Positions 11,077 through 21,679 of a stretch of 64,000 nt of DNA are shown piece by piece. The position numbers were made by a program, and so were the translations under genes. The stretch's first letter is position 1; every line of letters starts with the position of its first letter. The stretch lies in assembly GCA_011109175.1 (NCBI GenBank), contig RDEW01000002.1, positions 1,337,584-1,401,583 on the forward strand, given 5' to 3'. The notes beneath the pieces were generated by a model. It saw only the letters and a program-made list of their open reading frames with translations. It made no database searches and was not told where the DNA came from. The DNA is from Dicyema japonicum. Lineage: Eukaryota > Dicyemida > Rhombozoa > Dicyemidae.

Positions 11077-11975
11077 ATGACGTTGAATATTGTAGACTTT
11101 ATTGCTGGAGGGTTTAGAGTTGTTATAATATAGACTTGGTGGAATGATGGGGGTAATGGTAACATGTCCATTTGAAGTATTAAAAACACGACTTCAATCA
11201 AGTGGATATAAGAATTACAACATATATTCTGGTAATTCAAAGATTATCTCGGCATTTGCGTAATATTAATAGTTATAAAGTGAAATAGTATGTAATGAAG
11301 GATTTGGGGGATTATTCCGAGGATTGGGAGTAAATCTAATAGGGATTGTGCCATCAAAGTATTATTTATAATAATAAGAGCTATTCACTTTTATTCATAT
11401 TCAGCAGCGAAAAGGTATATTAGTGGAGATGAAATAGCATCAGGAGTACAAGTTGTATTGGCTGCTGCATTTGGAGGTTATCAGTAGTTAATAAATGAGG
11501 TATTTGCACAGCCACAGTGACAAACCCACTATGGGTAATAAAAACACGAATTCAATTAAAGAATGACTCTATTGTTGGAATTGTAAGAAATATAATAAAT
11601 AAGGAAGGATGGTTAACTCTGTATAGTGGTCTTATGGTGAGTTATTTGAGTGTAAGCGATGCCATCGTCTACTTTGCTGTGTATGAATCATTTAGAAAGA
11701 AATATTTTAAATCTGATTGGTGGGTTTTGCTTGTGTTATCTGGAATATCAAAGTCTGTATCATGTTTGTGTACATATCCATTGGAAGTAATACGGACTCG
11801 TTTAAGGGAAGAGAATAGTGAGTATAAGACAATGTATAATACAATCCGGGGAATATATTTAAATGAAGGATTACTCTCATTCTATAGAGGACTTGGGACT
11901 CAATTAATAAGACAGATTCCAAATTCAGCTGTAATGATGATTACTTATGAATATGTTTGTCATATTTGTAAATAA
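11077..11975 (+). CDS. Mitochondrial pyrimidine-nucleotide carrier (SLC25A33/36-like)
   Basis: Five exons: 11077-11111, 11134-11259, 11281-11358, 11379-11476 and 11500-11975, giving 270 residues. The introns are 22, 21, 20 and 23 nt, all GT...AG, and removing them restores one frame. The three SLC25 repeats are visible: 'TCPFEVLKTRLQSS', 'TNPLWVIKTRIQLKN' and 'TYPLEVIRTRLREENSEY', each carrying Px[DE]xx[KR]x[KR] or its near variant. The PLW in repeat 2 and RTRLREE in repeat 3 are characteristic of the pyrimidine-nucleotide carriers (yeast Rim2, human SLC25A33/A36), which move nucleotides across the inner mitochondrial membrane. The protein is slightly shorter than vertebrate members (about 310), mainly in the loop after repeat 1. 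The ATG opens directly into the first helix, as in the family. Confidence 0.9.
11359..11378 (+). other. 20-nt spliceosomal intron
   Basis: Third intron of the carrier gene, GT...AG, splitting an AAA lysine codon after two bases. The join reads VPS-K-AIHFYSYSAAKRY, as expected for the conserved carrier segment. It is the shortest intron I can support in the window. Confidence 0.85.
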
Positions 11976-12029
11976 AGAGTAATTATTATAAAAATAGTTA
12001 ATTCTTTTGTAGTATTTTAATTCGTTTAA

Positions 12030-12035
12030 AATAAA
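12030..12035 (+). terminator. Polyadenylation signal AATAAA (carrier gene)
   Basis: Canonical hexamer 55 nt after the carrier stop codon and before the convergent SKI-like gene. Position is the only evidence. Confidence 0.4.
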
Positions 12036-12094
12036 TTTGATTAAGTTTTGTTAATTTATTAACTGTATTGTTGAGGTGCTTACTAAAAGTATCC

Positions 12095-12745
12095 CTAACT
12101 GGTGATTCCTTTAATAATAATGAATATTACATTTATAAATTTAAGTTTCATTTGATTAATAATAGAAAAACTTTCACTATTGCAAACAGAAATGAAATCT
12201 CTCCATTTATCAGTATCTAAGCCCCAATATTTAACAGATGTAATCTTATTACTATGAGAGTGCATAACAAAGTCTTTAGGACTGAGGAGTCCATAGCAAA
12301 TAGTACAAATAATACATTTATCATATTCACTGTTATATAGATTATCCTCATAATAACCCTTCTGTTCTCCAAAACAATTATGCTTTATCATAACAGCACT
12401 TTTAGAAGGTGATGGGGCCTTAATGTAATCCTCAATAAAATAATAACATATTCTTTCTGCGTCTGATTTGTTAATCAATCCACAATTTGGTGCCTCCATT
12501 GGTATTACATTTGACTTTTTTAATATTATAAGTTGTTCTGTCGTACATATACTCAGTTCTATATTCATTCTACCACATATTTCATTTATTTTCTTTAATG
12601 ATATATCTTTAAGCACTGTATTTAGTAGTACTGACAGTATTAACCTCTTTTCTCCATTCACTACAAAACATGGTATCTCTTCATTTCTAATATTTGTATA
12701 TATTTTTGTTAACGATCCTACTGAAGTAAACCACTCATCCTCCAT
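12095..12745 (-). CDS. SKI/SNO family transcriptional co-repressor (minimal form)
   Basis: A single uninterrupted frame of 216 codons from the first ATG (an in-frame stop lies just upstream at about 12775). Residues about 32-105 match the SKI/SNO/DAC domain: 'LLNTVLKDISLKKINEICGRMNIEL', 'CTTEQLIILKK', then 'APNCGLINKSDAERICYYF', where vertebrate SKI has APSCGLITKTDAERLC. Residues about 115-190 match the SAND-like Smad4-binding domain, with 'HNCFGEQKG', the Cys/His pattern 'CIICTIC' ... 'FVMHSHS' (zinc ligands) and 'YWGLDTDKWRDFI'. SKI proteins are nuclear co-repressors of TGF-beta/Smad signalling. The N-terminal extension and C-terminal coiled coil of vertebrate SKI (over 700 residues) are absent. 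It converges on the carrier gene, 119 bp apart. Confidence 0.88.
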   Translation of the reverse strand: MEDEWFTSVGSLTKIYTNIRNEEIPCFVVNGEKRLILSVLLNTVLKDISLKKINEICGRMNIELSICTTEQLIILKKSNVIPMEAPNCGLINKSDAERICYYFIEDYIKAPSPSKSAVMIKHNCFGEQKGYYEDNLYNSEYDKCIICTICYGLLSPKDFVMHSHSNKITSVKYWGLDTDKWRDFISVCNSESFSIINQMKLKFINVIFIIIKGITS

Positions 12746-12775
12746 AAATACATCATTACGAATAATCACTCTTTA

Positions 12776-13330
12776 GTAGAATTATCATAACGCCAAAATA
12801 TCAATAAGGACGTAATAATTCAATATTGATTTCAGGATAAACTTTGTGGTTCTGTTGCCATGCACATTTAAAGTTCACTATTCCCGGATATCATTATGGG
12901 GATTAATTTATAATTCTTCCTCATTTTACAATCATACCTCCTCACATATTTCCCTACAATGCGATCTCTTCATTGGGAAACCTAGTCATATAAAGTATCC
13001 AAAGACATTACAAGTGTCCTCGAGAACTTGGTATTCCTGAATACTTACACAAATACCCGTCACACACTCTTCTACAATTATAGGAGTAACATATGACACA
13101 TTGATGTGCTTTACCGTTCACATGAAAAGAACATGTGGAGTCGGTTTTTTTAAATGTTTAAGAAGAGAATTAAAATCAGTTTCGTCTTAGGAAGACTTTT
13201 CCGATTTATGTTGGGCACGTTGGAGGATCAAAGACGTAAGATTACGAATGATCGCGTGCCAAGGATCACCAAATAATTTGACTTTTTCTTGTCAAATTTC
13301 TCGGTGACCCCAGACATCTTTTACATCATC
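12776..13330. other. Intergenic, upstream of the SKI-like gene
   Basis: A few cysteine-rich short frames on the minus strand (about 12950-13070) with possible GT...AG pairs, but no recognisable domain. The SKI-like promoter should lie at the left edge. No gene called. Confidence 0.4.
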
Positions 13331-14430
13331 CAGTTTACATACTCATGTCGGTAGAGATGGGTGGTGCCCACATCGTAGACGAGCCAGGTTTACCAGGATT
13401 TCCCTAGGAAGAGAAGATTCCGATTGGTCTATTAGAGGAGAAGGTCGGCGTTGTATTTTATTATCACCGAGTCTTCGGACGGTTCTAGTAGAAACATAAT
13501 CGTGTATCTGTTTCAAACGACCGTGGTCATTAGTGTAGAAAGGGATGGATGAAAGCATTCGAGACAGGTCACGTTGTCATAATTTTTCTTTCTTTTAGAA
13601 GTCTTCATAGAGAGTGACATGGATCGTCTGGGATAGAGGTTGGGAGAGGAACTGCAGAGCTCTCATTTCCAAATGTTCTCCAATGGGAAAGATTTTTAAT
13701 TTTCAGTGATTATCAATATGGGTTTATTTAAGACATCCGGTAATGGTCTGAGCGCGATGCTTTTTTTCAATTTATTTGTAGTTTGTCAAGTTGAGGGAGG
13801 CAGAAATCGAAAAACAAGGTTCGAATGAATTGTTTATGATGGTTAGGTCCTCGACCGAAAGAACAGCCTGACAAAGTTTTCAGTATGTTGATTTTGCGAG
13901 AGGCCTTTGTGCATTATTCCTTCACATGTTTCGAGAAAATCAAGTGTTAGTCGAAAATTACTCCATGTATTTTTGGATGTTTCCTTACTAAAAGTAATTG
14001 TCCACTAATTTTAAAATTGGCTAAAAATTTGATGTGAATAAAGTGACAGTGAATTTCAACGGAGAAGGAGATAGTTGATTTGCTCCAAGCCACTTTTCAA
14101 GAGAATTTAAGTGGTTATGGACATCATTTGTTGCTTCGTTAGCGTCATTATCTTAGAGACGATAATCTGTTCATCCGCATATGATAAGACAGGTCTCTTG
14201 GAATATCGCTTAGGTGCAAGTTGAATAAGGTGGGAGACAAAACTGAGCTTGAGGAAATCTACTTGAAAAAAATCGGTAGTGAGATAAACAAGACATAATT
14301 TCAGCCTAACCTAGTCTTCCAGATAGGAATTTCGTTAACTAATTATGAAGACTTAGAGGAATTCGAGATGTAAGATTTTTTTAGAACTCACCTTGATGTT
14401 CTATCATACGGATTGGTTAGATAAATCAAT
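13330..14430 (-). mobile_element. Jockey-like retrotransposon fragment C3, degraded
   Basis: Minus-strand reading in several frames gives pieces in C/D-family order: 'SYADEQIIVS' near motif C (14180-14150), a thumb-like region, then C-terminal text ending near 13343. Stops and frameshifts are dense. GC is above the surrounding AT-rich DNA. It separates the SKI-like and Rho genes. Confidence 0.5.
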
Positions 14431-14561
14431 GCAAGGATTGTACGTTTGGGAGTATTGTAATTATTTAATTCATCATATTAGAATGAGCGAACAAAATTAA
14501 TTTAATTAGTAATAATTTGATATTATAAAATTTAAATTAAATAGAGTAAATAATAACTATT

Positions 14562-15165
14562 ATGGGTGTTATTGGGAAGAATTCGAATCAAATTAGTGGT
14601 AGTTGGAGATGGTGGATGTGGAAAGACATGTTTATTGTTACAAATGGCAGGACAGGGTTATAACCATAACTATATACCAACAGTATTTGAAAACTATGTT
14701 CGTGAATCAGAATTTGTGGGAAGAAGGTAAGACTAATATTAATGTTTTTGGTTGAAATGGCTCTATGGGACACAGCAGGACAGGAAGATTACGATCGACT
14801 ACGTCCACTATCATATCCTGACACTGATGTATTCCTTATATGCTTTTCAATTGAGAGTCTTGAATCTCTCGAGAATGTATCTACTAAGTGGGCTCAAGAG
14901 GTAATGGTATGCATATATATAGATTGAGAGATATCGTGGTCGTAAGCCTTTTATATTGGTTGGTACTAAAAGTGATTTGAGGAATGGTCCTGGAACATTG
15001 GTTAGTAAAGATCAAGCAATAAAACTTTCTGAACAAATCCATGCATATAGTTACGTTGAATGTTCCGCAAAAGATGGTACTGGCATTGAAGAACTCCATG
15101 ATCTTGCTGTACGTATTTCAAAGCAAAATTCATCCAAAGTAAATAAAATGTGCTCTCTTATTTGA
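14562..15165 (+). CDS. Rho-family small GTPase
   Basis: The G boxes are all present: G1 'GDGGCGKT' (after KLVVV), switch I 'YIPTVFENY' with the Mg-binding Thr, G3 '[21 protein letters not shown]', G4 'TKSD', G5 'ECSAK', and a C-terminal CAAX box 'CSLI' predicting geranylgeranylation. Rho-subfamily identity is clear from switch II and '[13 protein letters not shown]'. The usual Rho insert helix between 'DLRN' and the G5 box is about ten residues shorter than in RhoA. Exons: 14562-14726, about 14750-14900 and 14923-15165; the second intron (14901-14922, 22 nt) is canonical. Two oddities: the ATG at 14562 is out of frame with G1 unless one A is dropped near 14577, and the first intron begins GTAAG but lacks a 3' AG. 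It is membrane-attached and acts in actin and polarity signalling by family analogy. Confidence 0.82.
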
Positions 15166-15485
15166 CATTTAACTGTTATACGGAATTATTAATCTTTAAT
15201 ACTTTTAAGGAATTTACATTATTAATATAAGAGTTTACAAAATAGGAGACATTCTTAATTTGCATTACTAAACAACTGAGAATATTCATTATAAGGAAAG
15301 GTTGTAGAATTATCATAGACATCCTACACTTTCGATTGAACACTTAGTATAAAGAGGAAGTGGGTGCCTAAGATTGGAAGATGATAATGCGTCGTGGTTA
15401 AATAATTGATGCTAAGTTACTTCAAAGATTTGGTTAACATTACCGATAAAATATACATTTTAAGTAAGCATTGTTACCACTTTTA
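15166..15485. other. Intergenic AT-rich
   Basis: Downstream region of the Rho gene; no coding signal seen. Confidence 0.5.
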
Positions 15486-15680
15486 ATTAGACTAATATAT
15501 TACAGTAAACTTCCTAATCTGCTGCTTTTCGAATCCGCTTGTTTTAATCGAAAATATAGAATTTCCTATGGACAATTCTCGAATCCGCCTTTAAAAATGG
15601 AGTTTTTCCCCAAAATACAGGTCGGACTGTGTCACATTTTGGTTAATCGAATAGATGAAAATAACTCTTCCGTCTACAAG
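15486..15680 (+). mobile_element. Tigger-like transposon end T2a
   Basis: CAGTAAACTTCC begins at 15503, followed by 'TTTTCGAATCCGCTTG' and 'TTTAATCGAAAATATAGAAT'. The same block with its left flank ATTAGACTAATATATT recurs at 17126-17240. It resembles Tigger/pogo terminal sequence. It is truncated by, or adjacent to, retrotransposon C4. Confidence 0.5.
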
Positions 15681-17098
15681 ATTTCTTAATAAAATAACAG
15701 GAATGTTTTCTGAGATTCATCTATTTTCTTCAGTTTTCTTTGTGATAATAGTGTATCCGACTTGCTGTGCTCCTTGTGTGTATTTTTTATGTAGAATTTT
15801 ATCAAGTTGTTCACATCTCTTTGAACATAATCCTCAGATTAAATTTCATCATTTTTTGCCACGTTTAGAATAGGTTTCCATACTTCTCCTGTAGTACGAT
15901 TTCAATTTATTGTTGTAAGCACACGATTCCGCTTTAACCTCTGGACCCTGAGCTTTTTGGCCATATTTCATTATTCAATTCTCTGATCAATAGTTTCATT
16001 TCAGGGGTGATCCGGTTAGATTTTTTAAGTTTATTTATTTCTTGAATCAAGGTCGTCTTTCCTCGACTAATTTTAATTAATGTTAGAAATAGCCATTGAT
16101 TTTGCTTCTAAGATTATGGGGGTAAAGTACTGATAGCCTTATCCAGAGAAATGAAGCTATCCAAGTAACAATTCTTCATTTTGTCTTACGGGATTCCGCG
16201 ATGCAATTTCCAGTTAGCACCTTTTTAATTGTGGCTGTTAGGAATAATCCTCAAGTTGGACTCTCTTTTGATCTTCACAAAAGTCGGATTATGGTGGCTT
16301 CCTGTTTCGTATAAGACTGCTCAATCAATTTTTGATGAAAGCGACGATAAGTAGAGTGTTAAGTCCGGTGAGGTGAGCATATTTGTCTCTCTGAGAAGTG
16401 TCCTTGTATTTCTCGATGGATTATTAAATATTGTTAGGGCGTCCTTTTGCGACAACAATAGTTTCCCTATCGTATCAGCTAGTTGAGTTCACAGCCATAA
16501 GGATTCAGATTCCCGTAGATGAAGATCTCATCGAAGGAAACCAGTCTTAATAGGTTTGCCATAGCATAGCTCTTAGGGCAGGAACCAGGGGGCGGAACAT
16601 AGATATTCACAGGCATAGTCTTCCTTTCGTTGTCCCGAGCGAGATTCCAATTATTTCTGTTACATCATCATCCCAAACAAGTTGCTTCACTTCCGAGATG
16701 TCTCTGCATTTCAAGTTCTTTTTGAATAGAGTAACCAGACATCCACCTCTTCTCTTTTTACGATTCATCCTGATAGCCTTGTATCCGTGGAATGTAGGGG
16801 TATGGTCATAAAAAAGAGTTTGGTCTCATGAATCATAGCCACGTTGATCTTATGACTTGCCAGGAGTGAGCGGAGTTTCCTGATTTTTCCTTTAATTCCA
16901 TTTATGTTGGAGACCAGTAAAGTGCTTTTCTCTTAGATGGCCTGAAGATTTCTTCCGGAAAAGTTTGATCTTCCGCGAAATTCATTGCACAGGGGCGAGA
17001 ATGTCCCCGGGAGAGTGGGGTCTAAAAGTCCTTTTTCGGTGGGCATTAGGTGCCCCTGAGGGTTTCCAAATTCTTTTGAATTGTTGGACCACATAACG
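15680..17098 (-). mobile_element. Jockey-like retrotransposon C4, endonuclease part
   Basis: The minus strand starts near 17090. The APE endonuclease N-terminus at about 16920-16840 reads 'SNINGIKGKIRKLRSLLASHKINVAMIHETKL', nearly identical in wording to C2. 'DDDVTEIIGISLGTTKGRLCL' follows at about 16680-16620. The remainder down to 15680 matches the C2 inter-domain region in order, including 'LIRELNNEI' and 'ENIPVILLRNL'. The RT core is missing because the copy ends where T2a begins. Many stops. Confidence 0.7.
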
Positions 17099-17125
17099 TC
17101 ACACTAAAATATAATGAATATAATA

Positions 17126-17790
17126 TTAGACTAATATATTACAGTCAAACCTCCCGCTGCTTCGAGAATCCGCTTTATTAATCGAAAATTTAGAATATCC
17201 TCTGGACAATTTTAGAATCCGCTCTTTATTAATATTGAAAATTTTTTGTATTTAATTGTAAGCTAAATTAATGAATATTTTAATTACATGCAAAATTGTT
17301 TTTCGTTGTGCTATTCCTTCTGTCAACGAAAAAATTACAATTCTTCGCTATATGTCTGAAAACATGTCAGTTTCTGCGCCTCAAATTTCCAGGATTTTTT
17401 CTTCCAGGCTGAAAAAGACGATTTCTAAATTAGAATCCGACCTTTTGAATAGACTGATATAAAAACATTAATCACAAGAATTCCAAAACTAAAATTCAAT
17501 GAAATTGATGAAATGATTGCATGGATTAATGAGGATGAAACTTGAGTTTTTTTACGGGGAAATTCCTTCTAAAAGTGTATGCATTAAATCGAAGCCTAAA
17601 ATAAAGTTTTCGAAGGATTGATTTTCATTTTTTTGAAAATCGTTCCGATGCGGATAAAGAATATCTGTGATGAAAGGAAGATAAAAAATCCTAGGTGTTT
17701 CAAAAATTTTAACATTAGAAATTATATTCTTAAACATCTTCTAACAAAGCATGGATGGACTGTGAAATTTTAACAAATGGTTGAGTGATT
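17126..17790 (+). mobile_element. Tigger-like transposon T2b with transposase remnant
   Basis: The terminal repeat CAGTCAAACCTCCCGCTGC begins at 17142, next to a TA. The coding remnant (17270-17790) shows 'VNEKITILRYMSEN' and 'PQISRIFSSRLKKTI', resembling the first CENP-B/Tigger helix-turn-helix. Near 17675 it reads 'IKNPRCFKN', fitting the family 'KSKNPRCFKN' motif early in the DDE domain. Internal parts are missing and stops interrupt it. Confidence 0.6.
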
Positions 17791-18009
17791 AAGAATAGAT
17801 TTAGATATGTTCGTGCCCCTGTCTGAATACACTGGTCTCTTTTTGCCAGGATTATGTCGTCAGCATAAGCGAGGATCAGAGTATCGTTGCTGCTATGGGA
17901 AGGCGCGTAATAAATTGTTTTTTTAATATTATTATTAATTTGACTTACTTAATTTATCCTTATCATGTAGCATTTTTGGTTGAGCTGGTGACGTGGCTCT
18001 ATTGCACAC

Positions 18010-18696
18010 ATGTCTTTTTCGTGCTTTTCTTCGGGATCTTTCACTATTAGCTCGTTCAATGTAAGAGGATTAAAGTCGGATACTAAAAGAAGAAATTTAT
18101 GCGTGGATCTTGGATCGTACAAGGTAACTGTGGCGTGCTTACAGGAAACGAAAGTAAAAGGCGGACTAGATGAAATCAACAATGATTTCCGCCTGATTCT
18201 GCACCCTTCGAATTGCCCACATTACGGCATGGGATTTGCAATACAAAAAGAACTGAACAATCGAATCCACAAGACGTGGAGGGTGAGCGATAGAATATGT
18301 GTTTTACAATTAAAATACGGTGAAAGGAACAATTCCATAATCTCCATTATTAATGTATATGCACCAACTTCGGTGAGAGTATCAATCAATGGAGAGCTAT
18401 CAAAATTCATTGAGAGAAAAGATCAACAGTGGAATAATGAAAAAATGCCTGGGGAGCTGTGGCAAGACACCATCGATGCAATAAAGTGCGCGGCCCATTC
18501 AACAGTTGGAGTAAAACCGAAGCATTTCAACGGGCACTATGACTACGAGCTTGAAAAATTATCCAAATTGCAGAGGAACCTACGTTTACAGGTCGAAACC
18601 TGTCAGGACCAGGCAAAGGAACACACTCTAAGAGTCATGTGGAACCAAACCCTGTATAAAATGAAGAAAAGAACGAGGGAAATAAAGGAAAATTAA
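18010..18696 (+). pseudogene. APE endonuclease ORF of B2, internally deleted
   Basis: 228 codons from an ATG. Residues 14-120 are an APE-type endonuclease N-terminal half: 'SSFNVRGLKSDTKRRN' with the first Asn, 'VACLQETKVKGG' with the catalytic Glu, 'HYGMGFAIQKEL', and 'IISIINVYAPTS'. The domain then breaks off after 'YAPTS'; the GDxN, DSRSYGG and SDH blocks that complete an APE fold are missing. It jumps to the linker before the RT, 'KLQRNLRLQVETC'. The enzyme would nick target DNA to prime reverse transcription, but this copy should be inactive. Confidence 0.8.
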
Positions 18697-18749
18697 CTTG
18701 CTGGAATGGCTAAAGAAGTAGAAAGACTCAAAAACGAAGCGCTAAAGGC

Positions 18750-20009
18750 CCCTTAACGAATTTAAGACCCATCGTACTATTGACGACTCTACGCAAGACA
18801 CTATCACTTATAGTGCTGAACAGGATTGGATCTGACATCGAGAACTTTCTCTCTCACGGTCAAAGCGGATTCAGGTCAGGGAGATCTACAGCTGATGTGG
18901 TCTTGGGACATCAATTGCTTTGTGCAACACATCAAAAGTATAAGGGGGCTATTGGCATCCTTGGCATAGACATGTCCAAAGCCTTTGACTCTATACACAG
19001 AAAGAGACTTTTGGATATTTTGGGAAAGTTGGTTGACGAGGACAGTGTCAGAATGATCCGCCTATTACTTGGAACAACGCAGCTAAGTGTACGTTTTGGA
19101 AATTTGGAGTCTGTCCCATTTGAGACAACGTTCGGGGTACCGCAGGGAGATTCTTTGTCACCGGTACTTTTTGTGACATATCTGGAGGCGGCACTCAGAG
19201 ACTTCAGACTATTAATTGGCGATCTACCTCAAACTGAAGTGATTTATGCAGATGATATCGACTTTATATCCAACGACGAGAAAACATTAAACTATATACG
19301 GACAAGGATGCCAGATGTCCTAGAAAAATGGTTCATCAAAATCAATACGGAAAAGACGGAGACAACTACCATACGCCGTGAACTAACCCGAACTGATGAA
19401 AAATGGAGATACTGTAAAAAATTGGGGTCGTTGCTCGGAGACGCTGAGGATATCACTAACAGGAAGATGTTGGCCGTCGCGGCCTTTAGAAAAATGGGAG
19501 TAGTCTGGAATCATCGTAAACAAATTAGCACACAATTACGTGTGAGACTATAATGCCTTCGTGAAACCAGTCCTAATGTACAACGCTGCAACCTGGGGTG
19601 TCTCAGAAGCGGTAATGGACAAACTAGATGCCTTCCATCGTAAGCAACTCCGACTGTTGCTTGGCATCAACTGGCCAAAAAAATTACAAACAAAAATCTA
19701 TACAAAGTATGTAATACAAGACCATTGAGTCTGGATATCCTGGAATCAAGATGGCGTCTGTTTGGTCACATCCTTCGAATGAGCCAGATGACGCCTGCTA
19801 AAATATCAATGGATAACTATTTCTGCCCAGAAGTGAATACCTCGTTCCGTGGAAGACCTCGCATAACTTTGCCAGAGGTTCTACACAAGGACCTGACCAA
19901 TGTAGGACGAAAGCTGAAAACTGGAGATGATCTGGATACGCTCGGAATAACTGCCTGTAACCGCGGAGCATGGAGGAAGTTGTCAAGAGAATTGTACAAG
20001 AAAAAATAA
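18750..20009 (+). pseudogene. Reverse transcriptase of B2, frameshifted
   Basis: The main frame 18780-19553 carries 'GQSGFRSGRSTADVV', motif A 'LGIDMSKAFDSIH', motif B 'GVPQGDSLSPVLF', motif C 'IYADDIDF' and the thumb 'EKWFIKINTEKTET'. A frameshift near 19550 moves the C-terminal part, seen again at 19725-20009 as 'SRWRLFGHILRMSQMTPAK' and 'FRGRPRITLPEVL'. Motif C is canonical YADD here, whereas the closely related B1 has FSDD. Confidence 0.82.
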
Positions 20010-20079
20010 CCTAAAGAAAAATACGGCACAAGCGGAACCTTAATTAAATAAATTACATTTTTGGTTCTTCGAAAGTTCT

Positions 20080-20240
20080 ATTAATAATAATATCATGTAG
20101 CAATAAGAGTTGCACTTTTCTCCACCATTGTTGAAGAAAAAATTACGGTCTTGTATAAGACACAACAATACTTCGGATCTTGGAGAATTACGGAAAAAAT
20201 TGAGAAACACTTTTATGTTCATTTGATTGTTATCAGCATC
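20080..20240 (-). pseudogene. Fragment of R-family (RLE) retrotransposon
   Basis: The minus frame reads 'CLIQDRNFFFNNGGEKCNSYC', matching the region just before the zinc knuckle of the intact element R1 ('FLLQDRNIFFRDLGLKCPHC'). Only about 50 codons are alignable. Confidence 0.5.
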
Positions 20241-20469
20241 GAGATGATCTCCAAATGGGCATAAGATAGAAATGTGGAGCGTGTGTTAAATTAGTAAAGG
20301 GGATACCTTCACGAACAAGTGTCATAACCCCTCCCCATTTTTTCCTTAGTACGGTCCATGCGAATGGATGAGTATTTCAATGAATTGTGGAGTAAGACGT
20401 GATAATGGTGACAATAGAATTTCTTGTATTAAAGCAATACCACATCATATCTTTTAATATTTAGCTTTT

Positions 20470-21630
20470 CGAGCTCACATTATTTAGGACCAGACAACAT
20501 AACCACATGTGAACTGAAGCACCTAGGCCATCGAGCCCTGAAACTATTAGCCTATATATCCAACCTATCCATTAACATGAATACATTCCCTGAAATATGG
20601 AAGAAATCTCCAATCAAACATATTCGAAAACCTAACCAATAAATAAACCATTTTCCTATCACCCAATATCTATTCTGAGTCCGGTCTCAAGGATCCTTGA
20701 AAGGCTTGTTCTGGAAAAAGCACAAGACTCAATCTCAATACTTTCGACCCAGCACGGATTCCAGCGTAATTATTCGACCATACACACCTCACAGCCCTCA
20801 CCCAATTCATTGCGAAAGGATTCAACTCCCCCAAACCCCATAAAAGAACAGTACTTATATCCGTAAACATCACAAAGCGTTCGATTCAGTCCCCAAGAAA
20901 CTCCTTACAAAGAAGATATTTGAACAACATCAAATCAAGATTTCGCTACTTTCCAAATGGAGTACCCCAAGGCTCCCCACTGTCACCCCAACTCTTCAAT
21001 CTCTACAAAACGAAATGCCACAAATCTGTAAAATCCTTATGAAGAACAAGATTATTCTTATTAACAAAACACCGAAGATTTTGGAAAGTCACTTTTGATC
21101 AGGGACTCTCATTTATCCGACATGTTGAGAACAAAGAAACTTTTGCTCTGAAGAAAATGAGAATTTTAAAAGTGCTCTCAAAAACTCTTAGAGACCAAAC
21201 TGGGAGCCTAGTCACGGTTTATTAACATTTATCCGACCCACGATGACGAATGCAAGTCCTTCGTGGGCAATGCAGATTTCACGATCCTCCACACTGAAAC
21301 TATCCGCAATCGAGGAGACTACAACAAGGTTAATTGGACAAGGACATAAATCCAGCCCAATGAAAACTTCTTAATCGAATTACAACAGAAACTTTTAAAG
21401 GCGGCTAGTTTACCGAGCTGCCCTCTGTCCCATACACTATCGAAATATCTACAATCATGCAGAAAGTTTAACCTATGCCGTGTCTGATGAAAAGAGCTGT
21501 ATAGGATTCTCAACCCCTCCGGACTCGTCGTCTCTCTTGTCGGTCTGGGATCACTTAGTTAGTTGAGAAAGTTTATTTCTTTCTAACGTTTACCCCCAAT
21601 GATCCTGGGGGTAATTTTATTTACTTTATT
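20470..21630 (+). mobile_element. Jockey-like retrotransposon fragment D2
   Basis: It begins in the RT fingers with 'GPDNITTCELKHLGHRALKLLAYISNL', closely matching D1 'GVDNISMMELKHLG'. 'HKAFDSVPKKLL' (motif A) and 'NGVPQGSPLSP' (motif B, frame-shifted, about 20955) follow. Motif C is not recoverable. The 3' end reads 'GLGSLS*' then GATCACTTAGTTAG, as in D1. The copy is 5'-truncated and broken by many stops. Confidence 0.65.
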
Positions 21631-21679
21631 AAACCCGAAATCACTAGAAAGAGGATAAAAGTTATCGTCTAATTATTGA

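Larger units (their letters stand above)
17971..20066 (+). mobile_element. Non-LTR retrotransposon B2 with 11-bp target duplication
   Basis: CATTTTTGGTT occurs at 17971-17981 and 20056-20066, bracketing the element. The 5' leader (GAGCTGGTGACGTGGCTCTA) matches B1 and B3. Order: endonuclease frame 18010-18696, RT frame 18780-19553, then the C-terminal block to 20009. No poly-A tail is obvious. Compared with B1, about 0.8 kb is missing around the endonuclease C-terminus and RT fingers. Confidence 0.85.

Noticed and set aside
12468-12776. Plus-strand 102-codon ORF
   Set aside because: It is the antisense shadow of the SKI-like gene, whose domains are unmistakable on the minus strand.
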